A DNA stretch of 64,000 nt from Parelaphostrongylus tenuis. Lineage: Eukaryota > Nematoda > Chromadorea > Rhabditida > Metastrongylidae. The notes below the pieces were generated by a model. The model ran no database searches. It was given only the letters and a program-made list of their open reading frames with translations, and had not been told where the DNA came from. The translations under genes and the position numbers were made by a program. Positions 24,401 to 35,262 of this stretch are shown piece after piece. The stretch's first letter is position 1. Each line of letters starts with the position of its first letter. Location: NCBI GenBank assembly GCA_019055375.1, contig JAHQIW010007087.1, forward strand, positions 227,663 to 291,662, in the 5' to 3' direction.

Positions 24401-24794
24401 ATGAGGCCCATATTTGTTGCTGTTTTTGGCATTTCGATACCCAACGTATAGCTTGCCAGGCTCTAAACGTGGGGGTTGGGTACTCACGAGTAGCTTGCCA
24501 GTCTCTCTCGGAGGAGCGGGAGGAGCTTATTTGTTGGAGGCGACTCCTAACCGCCTCCCATGTACTTCCCAGCCGCTTGATTGCAGACTTTTGGCCGACT
24601 TGACTCGTAGAAACAGAGTTTTTGTCAAGTCGGCGCTGCAGAAGCAGGGTTAGTCTTCCCTGAATCCACCTGCGTCTGTGGGAAGCACACGGTCGCTTTT
24701 GGTTCGCCTTTTATTTCCCTAACCACCACCTGGGGACGCGCCACGTGCCCTCGCGACTAACACGGCGGGATTCCACAAAGAGGGAGGTCCGTGG
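21439..24794 (-). mobile_element. RTE-type non-LTR retrotransposon, full length but inactivated
   Basis: About 3.36 kb on the minus strand. From 5': a short leader; an apurinic/apyrimidinic endonuclease domain (TVCTYNARTL, GLAETR at 24487-24041, then GDFNAK and SDHRLLRA at 24057-23293); a connector (23218-22745); a reverse transcriptase domain (22818-21667) with FKKGD, ENYRPI-like NYRPICLL, GFRKGFST, FIDLKKAFDS, GVRQGD and the catalytic FADD; a thumb; and a C-terminal tail with RWAGHVMR. The frame is broken at least at about 24.05, 23.25 and 22.8 kb. A premature stop just after RAVTD (21667) sits where the family has Trp, and another shift precedes the conserved end LDDQRDDR-stop near 21462. 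The 3' end has ACAGGTG tandem units. Flanked by 11-bp direct repeats at 21428-21438 and 24795-24805. Confidence 0.9.
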
Positions 24795-24806
24795 CTACAG
24801 GGTATA

Positions 24807-25110
24807 AAAGGATAAAAGGATAAAGCTCTCGGCGTTGATCAATCCCTGAGGGATGCGCCATGCATTCGTCTTCGATTTCTAACTTCGTTTGAGGTGACTG
24901 AATGCATATGTGGCCTTTACAATGACTCGCGGAGGCCTCCCGCTGAACCGAGTCAGTGCTGCTTATCCTCCCAGACAAGTCTGAGACCTGTCTGGTACCA
25001 ATTTACCAACCCCGGAGGGATGGATGGCTTGGTGAGCCATGAGCGCGAGATCGAACCATTGACCTCGTGTGCGACGCAGGGCACCTCTAACCACTCCGTC
25101 ACGTGCTCTC
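24807..25110 (-). repeat. SINE-A copy, intact, with 14-bp target duplication
   Basis: Minus orientation, 304 bp. Tail of AAAGGAT units at 24807-24825, body, then head with B box GATCGAACCATTGACC and A-box side TAACCACTCCGTCACGTGC. Flanked by GGCTACAGGGTATA at 24793-24806 and again at 25111-25124. A tRNA-headed, RTE/LINE-mobilised SINE is the expected class. Confidence 0.9.
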
Positions 25111-25654
25111 GGCTACAGGGTATACCACATGAAAATCAATTTATAGCGACTACGAAGAGCCCAGTCGTGAATAAGTCGCTTCGGACAAATAACTTCATCA
25201 ATTGCTCCGGAAGTAACATTGATTTTGAAAGATTTTCAGAAGTAATAGTTGTTCAAGAGCCACACAAAAGATAAATGTTGGATGAGCTTCTCTTGTTCGT
25301 TCTGTCTTCAAAGTTTTTAACTTATCTCATTGAACTTCTCAATTTCTGCACAGCGCCGAGTAGAATAGCTAATTGTACGATGAACACATGACTGAGATCA
25401 CTGCGACACCTAGGAAGACAATAGCGGCATTAGTTGATCACTAGGAAGATGTTGGCATTTCAGCAGCAGTAAAGTGAGTTTTTTTTATCACAAAATGCGA
25501 AGAAAATTCAAGAATCTTAAAGTTTTTATTGTAATCTTCCAAAGTAAGCTTATTCTTATCGAGTTTATTCTTAGTTCCTATTCTTATCGAGTTAGCTTAT
25601 CGAGCTTATTCTCTTCCAAAGTAAGACGTGTGAATCACATCAGCGTTGATGTCA

Positions 25655-25740
25655 AATATATATATATATATATATATACGTATATATACATATGTATTTC
25701 TACATATATGTATATATATTTACATATGTCTATATAAACA
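25655..25740. repeat. (TA)/(TACATA) microsatellite
   Basis: Alternating TA run followed by TACATATGTA-type words. Confidence 0.85.
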
Positions 25741-28700
25741 CATTACTAGTAATAAAGTCGAAGCAGAAACTAAAGGAATGCTATGAGAGATATCTAGTGG
25801 GGAAAGGGATGTCAATGCTCATTCGCACCTTGCAAAAATGTTTTTAGTAAAAAACATGCAGAGCAACCGAAAATTGAATTTTCTTACTGAGGCAAAAATT
25901 TGCGATGTGTGAGAGAGGGAGGGTGCGAGAAAGACACAAGAAAAGATGAGCCAAAGCGAAGTCCGAACGCAAAAATAAGTAGCGGATTGCTTCCGAGTTG
26001 TAATTGAGCGAACACTACCTTCCGATTCATTGCTTAGTAATAGCCGTAGGCCACTAACTAAAAAGTGGTGAAAACCACAATTTCTCGTTGGCTTGATCGA
26101 AACACGTTTCACCGTCCTCACAATCACAAAAATGACGACTACGCTGCGAATGGTCCTGATGATAGGAGAGAGTCTGCCGAAATTTACGTAAGCCACTGAT
26201 GTGTTGAACCTCGAAAAAGCTGAAAACATCCAGGCAGACTATTTCATCTGAACAGTATCCTATCAAATTTCGTATGAGATGTATATTTATCTACGTATAA
26301 GCAAGGACTCTGTTTACAATCTGCCTTTCTTGAAGTTTACCGTCTCGCAGTAGCTAAGAATCGATGCTACCTTGAAATGTGAATACACGCCTGGGAACAT
26401 GTCCACATGTAGCCAACCAAGCTGAGAAGATGTTTGATAGTACCACCTGTAATAGTAGCAAAGCGTAAACAACATTGTAAACTTCACTCTGATCAACAAA
26501 AAAGGGCAACTGGTTTTAGTCCCTAAAGAGTTTCTAACGAGAAAATTCTTAACGAGACCACTACTGAGTTGCAAGAAGAAATGTATAACGAGATTTGCAA
26601 ACTAGCACATTCATCGTAGGGTGTGGTATGAAGTGACGTCCACTTTGTCGTCGTATGTGGTATCACCTATTATGAATCATACAGCTCTGAACGTGTTAGA
26701 CGGAAAATGTTTTAGGGCACAAATGATTCCTTATAGGGACACGCAACTCATTTACCCAGTTCACCTCCAGTATTTTGTCAAGAATGCAGTCTTCCATTTG
26801 ATCCTATCATGACCGTCGTCTATATATTCATTCACTTATCTGCGGGCACAATGTCTTCACTGTGCTTTCTTGATATTAGCAAAAAATAACATATCGATGT
26901 ATCTTCTGACGTTTTTCAGCTACTTTTTGCAGATACCGCTCCATTTTTACCTGACAATTACCTTCTTTAAGTGTACCGTGAACTTAATTTAGCACATCGT
27001 CAATCTCAGTGACATTCTTAGAGAACATAGAAATGTTGCTGACAAAAAATGGATTGAAAATAAATAGAATGTGGAGAACAGCGGTCTGTTCTGAAGAAAC
27101 AAATGTATTATTCACACTGCGGTTACTAAAAGTAGCCACGGGAGGACTTATGTGAGCGAATCTCATATCGACACACAGCGATGTGTTCAGTGCGTTAAGA
27201 AAACAAGCGAAAGGATGATTAACACTGTTCAGCTGGTTGTCTCGCAATTTTTTTCTTTGGAAAGGGAATGTGCGGCGTAGTGAGTAGTCAGCAAAGAACA
27301 AAACGAGAAACATCTGCTATCTGCAGCATATCTCCGTAATAAGTGGTCTTCTTCAAACAAAAGCATCTTTTGCTAATGTCATTTTTGTATGCTTGATAGC
27401 GCGAATGACCCAGAAGCTTGTGAAAGCATGAGTTTAATTAGAAAATTATTGAACACTGTAACAGAACAGCTCGCAGGGGTTTGGTAAAATGTTGGCTGTG
27501 CAGAAATTAATCGTGCTTTGTCCCCTCAAAATGGATCGTTGCGTTTTTCGGAATGTGATACAGATGGAAATTTTGATCAGCGAAATAAGATAATAGATGT
27601 GAAATTTTTTTCTGTACATTGAATCATCATTGATTGAGGTCCAGGAAAATTTTCTGTGGTACTTTCAGTTTCGATACACTTTTACTTACATCAAAATCAT
27701 CGACATGTTACCAAAAAGAAATATCATTATTCGGACGGAGACTCGAAAAGCTACAATGTTTTCTTGAATCCTAGCTTCATCCGAAACTATTTCAGGTTAA
27801 TTATCCTCAACTTTTTGCGAGCTAAGAAGCCATTTAACTTGCACGTTTGTATCGTTTGATAGAATAGAACTGTCGAAAATTTTATATACCGACTTTCGAT
27901 GGAAAACAGGCAATCTTTTATCTAGGTTTCTAAAGAAGTGGTAGTCTATTAATAAGCCTTACAATCAAGCGTAAAGATGTGGAATCTCAGCCCTTAACTC
28001 GACCACTATCCCGAGTACTATTCGTGAAATGTAAACTATCACGTTATAGAATAAGATAAAGCCACCACTATTATTGGTACCAAATGCAAATACTACAGCT
28101 CTTGATGTTTTGTGCTAATTTCCTGAAAACGCCTCCGCTCTATTGATCTCACTCATTATCTAAGATCTATAAGGAATTATCCTATCTGCCGAGCCCAAAT
28201 TCATCATACCTTTTTCATGATTAAATTTACCTTCAGAGATGTTTCGGGGCTGCTCTGTTATCTACTCTTACGAAGAAAATCGTTAACTTTATGTTTTTTA
28301 CCGTAAGCCGATTGTATTCAGTACCATGACAACTAAGAACTTGCATTAGAGTTAATAGTAGCAGCTTAAAAGGCATTACAGATTTTCTCCCATGAATATG
28401 TGCCATTTCCTAGTGCAGTGCAGAATTACCTACGAACATATTCAAGCAGCACTGAAAAGCTTCAAGATAATCTCAGTAGGTAGTCTGTTGCCCATTATAC
28501 TAAATATGAAAAGGTTGTCATGCTCGAGTGCTAGCGGCAAACTGAAAGCTTTAGAATGCTCAAGGAACGGACGAAGATTGTATAAGTAGCGGATTGACTC
28601 ATCCAATGGTTATCGACGTTAATACATGCGCAGGAGCATAAAAAAAGTTGCAAACAAAGTTCATAGCAATTTTCTCCGGCTGAGAGATTGCTTTGGGCCT

Positions 28701-30150
28701 CTCCGACGTTGATTTATCAGTGGCTTACGCACGTTTCGTCAGTCTCGCCCTCCTCACCAGAGCCACACCACCCCGATTAGTCCCCTGAAGATAGGGGTTC
28801 ACTAAACATATTCGGTCACAACCACGTTGTATTGTGATTTCACCAATTTTCATTCGATGTCTTACGGCTATTGCTAATCATGCAGACATTGTTTTTAAAT
28901 TGACTGTTTCAACATTCAAAATGTTTATGGCACGTTAAAAACACAGTCGATCAAATGGAAGTTTTTGGGTGATGTAAAAAAAAGATTGCACGTGAAAAGA
29001 AGAAAAAATTGTCAAACTAGTACTTGCCAAAGGAAATTCAAAATTTTGGTACAGATGAAGCGAGGTTGTATTGATAGGAATCAAAGTACACTCCATGAAA
29101 ACATTCCGAGCTTTCATACTATTGTTGGATTTGATTTACAACACTCTATTTTAAGGAATATTCGATCTTCTGGATGAATTGCTTTTGAAAATTATAAAAG
29201 GATCGCTGAAAAAAATCATAATTCATAGAAGTTACAAGACTCGGAGGTCGTGCGACTAGTGGAGGTCACCTATACATCTCACTAAAGTTAGGGCTTATAG
29301 GGTTGTGAAAAACTAGAAAACAGTCTGAACAACGTAGGTAGGTAGAACACAATTTTAGTGATTCCGTTCAAGATTAAAGATGATGAGTTGCTTTTCAAAG
29401 AGAAGCAGGCTCAGTAGAAGTGATAAACGGTTTTTCATCAATGTTGTTAAGGTGTAGTGACTCATCGAAAATTTCCCATCATGTGATGACATGCTCGTCA
29501 ATTGACGATTCTATCGACAATGGTACATTCTGTCGCGAAGTACTTCTGTAAAGCGACTGGTCTGATCTGCATTGACATCTCCCATTTTTCAAATCTAAGA
29601 AGTTTTATTGAAAAGCTCGACTCATCGTCGTAATAGAGAGTTCATTTCATCATCTTTATCAGACATATTTTGAGAAGTTGGTGTAAAGTCCAACAAAAAT
29701 TCCCAAGTGGACAAAAATTGGCAAAAAGTAATTCTATTCAATTAGAAAGTGCTCTGGAAAAGTTCATGTGGTAATGCTGATTTTTAACCGCAACGGCTAA
29801 CAAAATGATTCATGACAGAAGCCTGTCGATGAGTTTTGTTAGAGTTATAAAAAGAGAAGGCTAGCGAATCAACAAGGTGAATATATAAAACATGCTACTC
29901 ATCAAATTTGAACGTTTGGTCTTCATCTGTTCTTTTTTCCATCCGAACATTTCCAAAGGAAGTAGTAACAGTTGATCTGCAATTTAAAATGAATTAAAAT
30001 CAATTCAAAAAGTAAAATCAACTACAATGTCAATCATTTATGAAACTGAACACTATTTTGCCCTTTATGGACGAAATCCTACTCAGCGATCCTGTGGAGA
30101 CAAGAATGATGAGGGTTTCCAAAATCAGAGACCGTAGTTGGGTCGGCTAC
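25741..30150. other. 4.4 kb without a recognised gene
   Basis: AT-rich. Open frames on the minus strand at 25819-26229, 26314-26574 and 26984-27313 are longer than neighbours. A Cys-rich alternative frame (HFCDCEDGETCFDQANEK, 26054-26266) follows an acceptor-like TTTTCAG, so unrecognised exons of a fast-evolving gene are possible, but I cannot chain them. Confidence 0.3.
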
Positions 30151-30255
30151 CATGTGCTTAGTAAGATTAAACCCAAAATATATTTGGATACCTCATAATT
30201 GCTTCCATACTACCTTTTTATTCAATTTTTTTTTTCTACTTCAATTCGGGATTTC

Positions 30256-30830
30256 TAAAAGGCTGTGGTATGTCGGAGAATGTTCTAGAAGCTTTGGCTA
30301 TCGCACCGTAGCAATAATCACTCGCCATATAAATGAAATAGGCTACCACAAAGTGATACCTCTATGGACGTCCCTTTATGACTGACTACGAACTAAGATT
30401 GCACTGCACGTGTTACTATCTGCGAAAGTCCAGGTAGAAATTTCTTGAGTCGATCATCACTGAAAACGAAACTTAGGTCTATTACGAGGGCAATATGCGA
30501 GGCCTATTGGCTGTCTTGTTGTAAAGACCTGCCAGCTCAAACAAAGTTCGCATTCTATGCTTGGAAAATTAAGATCTCGTCTTTTCACGGATTGTCAAGG
30601 CATGTTATACCGTGAACTGCTGCACATCAAGTATAGAATCAATACTGACGTCTGGAGATCAATCCTAGAACTTGCTCCTAACATTGCTAGTGCCCGAAAC
30701 GACTTGTTGTCGTCCATCTTCATGATAGAACTCAACCGGGCACATTGCAATGGCGATTTGTCACATTTTGGAGAAACTGGGCTGAATGACGGTATTACAT
30801 CAACCATATAACCGTAATATTGCTCCATAG
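30256..30830 (+). pseudogene. Mariner transposase relic
   Basis: Plus strand, broken by stops. RHINEIGYHKVIPLW then LRTKIALHVLLSAK (30335-30430) resembles the mariner segment preceding the first catalytic Asp. GMLYRELLHIKYRINTDVWR (30599-30658) resembles the 'G-ELL-...-INAD-Y' segment after it. Catalytic residues are not recoverable and ends are not seen. Identification is by motif order only. Confidence 0.4.
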
Positions 30831-31321
30831 GATTATCGTCTCTTCCGCTCTCTTAAGCAGCATCAGCGGGAGAGAAGATTCAAGGACTACAACCGGCTCA
30901 GAAGTGACCTCACCGACTTTTTTATCGCCAGCCTCATTGATCCATATAAATAATAACTGAGTTAACAAAAACGTCAATATGCAAAGAAATTACGAAACAA
31001 CCCAATATTAATGTGAGATCGTCAAACTGCAGAAAGAGAAAGAAGAAATTTGCAGATTAGCAAAATTCTTTACGTTCGTCAATATATCTGAAGACATATT
31101 GCATGAGCATTAACACAAAGCATTTCAATGAGATAATGTAGTCAATGTATGATCAGTAGGGTGTTCAGAATGTGATATCAATATTCACGGTTTCTTGTGT
31201 TAACAACAGAACATTAGCCAAACAAAGGGAATTTCGATAGACTCAAATAGTCTTTATTATTGATATTTGTATTCACAATATAGGCACGCAGTGATCATTG
31301 CTCTACTCCATACACATCGTG

Positions 31322-32010
31322 CATGATGCTCTCGCGAGATGATTAATCTCTGAGGAATGTACTTCATATTCATCCCTATTAGACGTCTTTAGAGATGACT
31401 AAATGATATGCGACCTTTTGAATGAGTTGCGGTGACATGCCGATGTATGAAGTGAATGCTGCTATTCTCGCAGACAAATAAAACGAATCAATATATCATA
31501 ATTTTAGTTTCGAGTGTTTTCTTGAGACCACAGCTCAAATTTCAATATGCCTTGCAATCACTTTTGAGCCACGCATGTCAGTCGTCTATAAGTCAGCCGT
31601 GTTTGACACACCACTGACATGCGTGGCTCAAAAGTGATTGCGAAACATATTGAAATTTGAGCTGTGGTCTTAAGAAAATACTCGAAACGAAAGTTGTGAT
31701 ATATTGAATTTACTAGCCACGAGCAATCGAGTGTACAACATTCTGTGTTGGGTGTGTTTTTCACTGGAGATAGAGTGCAAAGCGTTCGTTGTTGCTAACT
31801 CTTAGTGTGAGGACTGGAGCACCCATAACTGCCCGACTGACGAGATCGCAAGACGGAAACACGTGTATCGGGCTCTATAAGTCAACCCTGATCAACAGAC
31901 CACTGACACGTGTGGCTCAAAAACGATTGCAAGGCATAAAACGAATCAATTAACACGTGTGTGTTGCTCACACCTCTGACCACTAATCTCTAACCATTAC
32001 ATCATTACTT
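31322..32010 (-). repeat. SINE-A copy interrupted by an FBR element
   Basis: Tail/body part 31322-31492 (GATTAATCTCTGAGGAATG, GATGACTAAATGATATGCGACC, TGCTGCTATTCTCGCAGACAA) and head part 31951-32010 (GTGTGTGTTGCTCACACCTC, CTAACCATTACATCATT). The sequence between is 31493-31935 plus its target duplication. Confidence 0.6.
31493..31935. mobile_element. FBR foldback element, complete, perfect 15-bp target duplication
   Basis: 443 bp flanked by ATAAAACGAATCAAT at 31478-31492 and 31936-31950. The left part is a near-perfect hairpin: TTTTGAGCCACGCATGTCAG paired with CTGACATGCGTGGCTCAAAA, extending outwards through CAATATG and GACCACAGCTCAAATTT. Then a unique middle (AATCGAGTGTACAACA), then a third arm copy ending GATTGCAAGGC. 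No coding capacity. Confidence 0.75.
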
Positions 32011-33470
32011 TTTTTTATTTAAAGCATTCACCATCTCGACTGATGTACAGAACAGTATACAACACTAGTTGACCCAGCCCGAAAAAGTGCTTGTGATATC
32101 CATTCGTTAAAATAGGGTGGGCAAACTAGTGCCGTGAGAGAACTACACCAACTGCTAACGATTTTTTTTCTTTGAAGAGCAATATAGTTTAGTAGCCATG
32201 GTTACTGAGCGATATGCAAAACTTTGAACTCAAGTTGGATTACGAGTGAAAGGTAGGTACAACTCTTGCCTGAGGTTCAAGTTCCACATATCACTCAGCA
32301 TTCTTGGAATTTAAGAGCAGCACAATAAAAATCTCTAGCAAAATATAACCTAGTGATTCTTTCCCGAGACCGACTTTGCATCATAAATCTTAACAATCAT
32401 TGACTCATTAATCAATAAGTGAGTTTTAGAAATTACTTCGTTCTTATGAGCACCACTGTTGAATCACCGCCATTATTAACAAACTCCTGCCTGCTCAAGA
32501 AGAAAGCACTGACTCAAAGTAATCAATAGTAAAATATATCGTATTGAATCATGCATGTCGTGATAAGAATATCTTGCGGGTGTAATCATACTGTTACATA
32601 GAAAATTGGAAAAATGATTCGTTGAGCTTTCGAGTAACAGTCAGACAGAATAGGGTAATCTCGACTGACCACAGCTTCTACTTGGTTTATGCAAAAATAA
32701 TTGTGGCTTAAGACCGTGCTGAATTCTGAATTACGTACATTTACAATCTGCTTCAAGTGGCAAGATTAGTAAAGTGTTAGGCGTTGAGTTCTTCTACAAC
32801 TCATGTAGTCTTAAGAGGATCAGCTTTGAATTTCCTTTTTCCATGACTTCAGATAACTTCCCATGGCCGGCTACTACGCTGATCATCTGCAAGGCTCTCG
32901 TCTCCCGTACGAAACTTCTTGAAGCGTGGTGAATCGACTGCGTTCAACGTTCGTTAGCAGTTCCTGGGCCATATGAGTAAATGTTGCTGCGAGTTGTCTC
33001 TGCCACTTTACCACCCATTTTGAACTTGATTTAGAAAAGTCGCTTAGATTTACTTTTTGTCTAACAACCTTCCTTAGTCCAAATAAATTCAAAATTAACA
33101 ATTATACTTGCTGTATGCTGTATAATTCGACATTAATAACAAAACATGAAGCGAGAAATGCGCATCAAATTAGTGTATAACATGACCACACCTATGAAAA
33201 ACATATATTACAATATATAACGGCGTATTTCAACATTACATGAATTGCAGCTACTGATGTACCCACCTAATAATTTCCGTGATCATACTGTTAGATGGTC
33301 GTTAATATATTCTCTCTCAAACCCTGTTAGTACTACACCTAGCTGAATCTGTAAACAGAACTCGCAGTTGAGATACAAATATTGAACTTGACTTAGAGGA
33401 GTTTTCGAATAGTAGTTAAGATCAAACTTATTAGTCGATAATTTTTTCTACTGTATAACTGCAAATTAAA
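32011..33470. other. No feature recognised
   Basis: AT-rich sequence with no convincing exon, repeat or RNA. Confidence 0.4.
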
Positions 33471-33477
33471 GTTTTTA

Positions 33478-34310
33478 GTCGTCCCGCTGGTGGTCGAGTA
33501 ACTCGGATATGCACCAGTGAAAATTCCAATATGACATATCTAGCGCAAGAGTAGCCCAATGGGTGCTGTTCGCAGTAGGGGATTGTTGAACATCATGTCT
33601 TTCTTCTGAACTTTTATGAAGACATCAGAACATCGAATTGGCGGTCTTCCTGTGGTCCCTTTGACATCTCGAGAACTCCAGTCCATAACGGCTCTCATCT
33701 ATCAGTTGTCGTTAAAAACGCATAATGTTCTCGCCTCACCTTATCTTCCATAACCTGTCATGTAGAACTTAGTCACTTAGATACTTAGATGGTCCGTCTT
33801 CACTATTTGTGCGGACCCGAGCAGATATTCCATATGGTATATTGTGGTCATGCATATTATATTCCTTGGTTCCTAACGTAACCGTGCAAAGGCTTCTTCA
33901 GGTCTTCATTATGTTGTTTCCAAGTGGGTTTCGACGACGGATCCTCGGCCAGGCTTCCTATCAATTGATTTGGAGAAGGTGTTAGGCCAAAATCAAAAGC
34001 AGAGATAGAAAAGAAAATCAACTGATCGCTCACGGATGATGTAGAAGCCAAGAAAAAATTAGAACGGCATCCTCAATTTTTAATCGTTAACGTAGGTCAG
34101 AACCTCGAATCCTTTCTCTCATTTTCGAGGTGCGGAATACTTCTAGCATTGATTTTTCGACAACGCCAAGTGATCCTTCGTCCTGCTTACGTATCGACAG
34201 GTGTCTAATGTATTGCTAAAGCACAGATAACAACTGAATCGAAAAGGTGAGCACGGAGTCGAGTGCTCTTTATTCTATTCACTACATCCTTGATGTTGGC
34301 ACTGAGGAAA
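33478..34310 (-). pseudogene. Truncated RTE copy (3' third only), interrupted
   Basis: Nucleotide similarity to 21470-22000 of the RTE element: CGTCCCGCTGGTGGTCGAGT, CAAGAGTAGCCCAATGGGTG, GGCGGTCTTCCTGTGG, ACGGCTCTCATCTATC, then after an insertion CGTTAACGTAGGTCAGAACC and GAATCCTTTCTCTCATTTTC. Heavily mutated. Confidence 0.8.
33769..34059 (-). mobile_element. 291-bp insertion inside the RTE remnant
   Basis: Interrupts the RTE alignment. Flanked by TAGAAC at 33763-33768 and 34060-34065. On the minus strand it ends in TCTAAGTATCTAAGTGACTA, i.e. a short-repeat tail of the kind seen on retroposons. No terminal inverted repeats and no tRNA-like head seen. Confidence 0.5.
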
Positions 34311-35243
34311 TAGTAAAGTATCGATTTTCATTTTTATTGAGCTTCATAAGATTGTGGGTTGAAAATCGTGTTCATTCGAATTTGCTGCGAAAATTAATGC
34401 GAAGGTAATTGATTTCATTAGATTAGATGAAGGACTTATTAATTCTTTTGCAAGTGTTCAAGCAAAATCCATTTCAAACAAAAGGACGAAGCCACGTTCT
34501 CATCAGTGACTTTTAGACCTAATCAATAAGGCGAATGACGTCTAGACCTTGACCTGTCGTCGTCAAACTCCACGAGTGCATCGAAGTCGACTGAATCCAC
34601 TGGCCACTTGAATTAGATTGTGTTTATGTCAAATAATGCTCCTTATCTTATTTACTGAGTTGTCGCATGTAAACACTAATCACTAATTCTCTTTTGACCT
34701 CTGATAAAGTATGATAATAAAGCATCAATTACTCATTAATGATTCGCCGGTGATTTCTTCCAGACAGCCGAAATATTCCGAACAGAACACAATGATAATC
34801 TTGAGCAATCCTTTTTTGAATCTGCTTTTAACAGTTGTCTCGGTTTTTCATCCATATTTTCATTAATAGATGAATCCATGGTCGTTGAAGGGAAATGGTG
34901 CACAGAAACGCAACTGTTAATTTTTCTTGCAGTAGTTACTTCATCATAAGTACAGATTTTGGATATTGTTGCAGTATTCTTACTTGTTGGGGAAGTATAT
35001 TCCATTTGATTTATAGATAGGAAATATATATGGTAGGATACGTGGACGAATTTAATCAACACTGTTCACTTCACCCGCTCTATACATTTCATGTACACTC
35101 ATTCCATGCAACGTTCCAAACATTCTTCATAACTTAGCTAATGAAACCGGAATCAATTCGCTTTCAAAATGTCTAATGATTGGAAATCATTTGCATCCAA
35201 ACGATTCTCGTATGTAATGTGAGCTATATTATTTCCAAACTGT
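34311..35243. other. Upstream region of the rhamnose-synthase gene; no element recognised
   Basis: AT-rich. A minus-strand open frame at 34736-35062 has no family match. The promoter must lie here or further 5' if the mRNA is trans-spliced. Confidence 0.35.
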
Positions 35244-35259
35244 GATACTCCGTTTGCAG
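35244..35259 (+). other. Candidate spliced-leader acceptor of the rhamnose-synthase gene
   Basis: CTCCGTTTGCAG ends at 35259, 3 nt before the ATG at 35263. A 3-nt leader after the acceptor is typical of nematode SL trans-splicing. An ordinary acceptor with an upstream exon cannot be excluded. Confidence 0.45.
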
Positions 35260-35262
35260 TGG

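Noticed and set aside
25819..26229. 136-codon minus-strand frame and neighbouring frames at 26.3-27.3 kb
   Set aside because: No family resemblance and no exon chain with consistent phases; kept only as an unresolved stretch.
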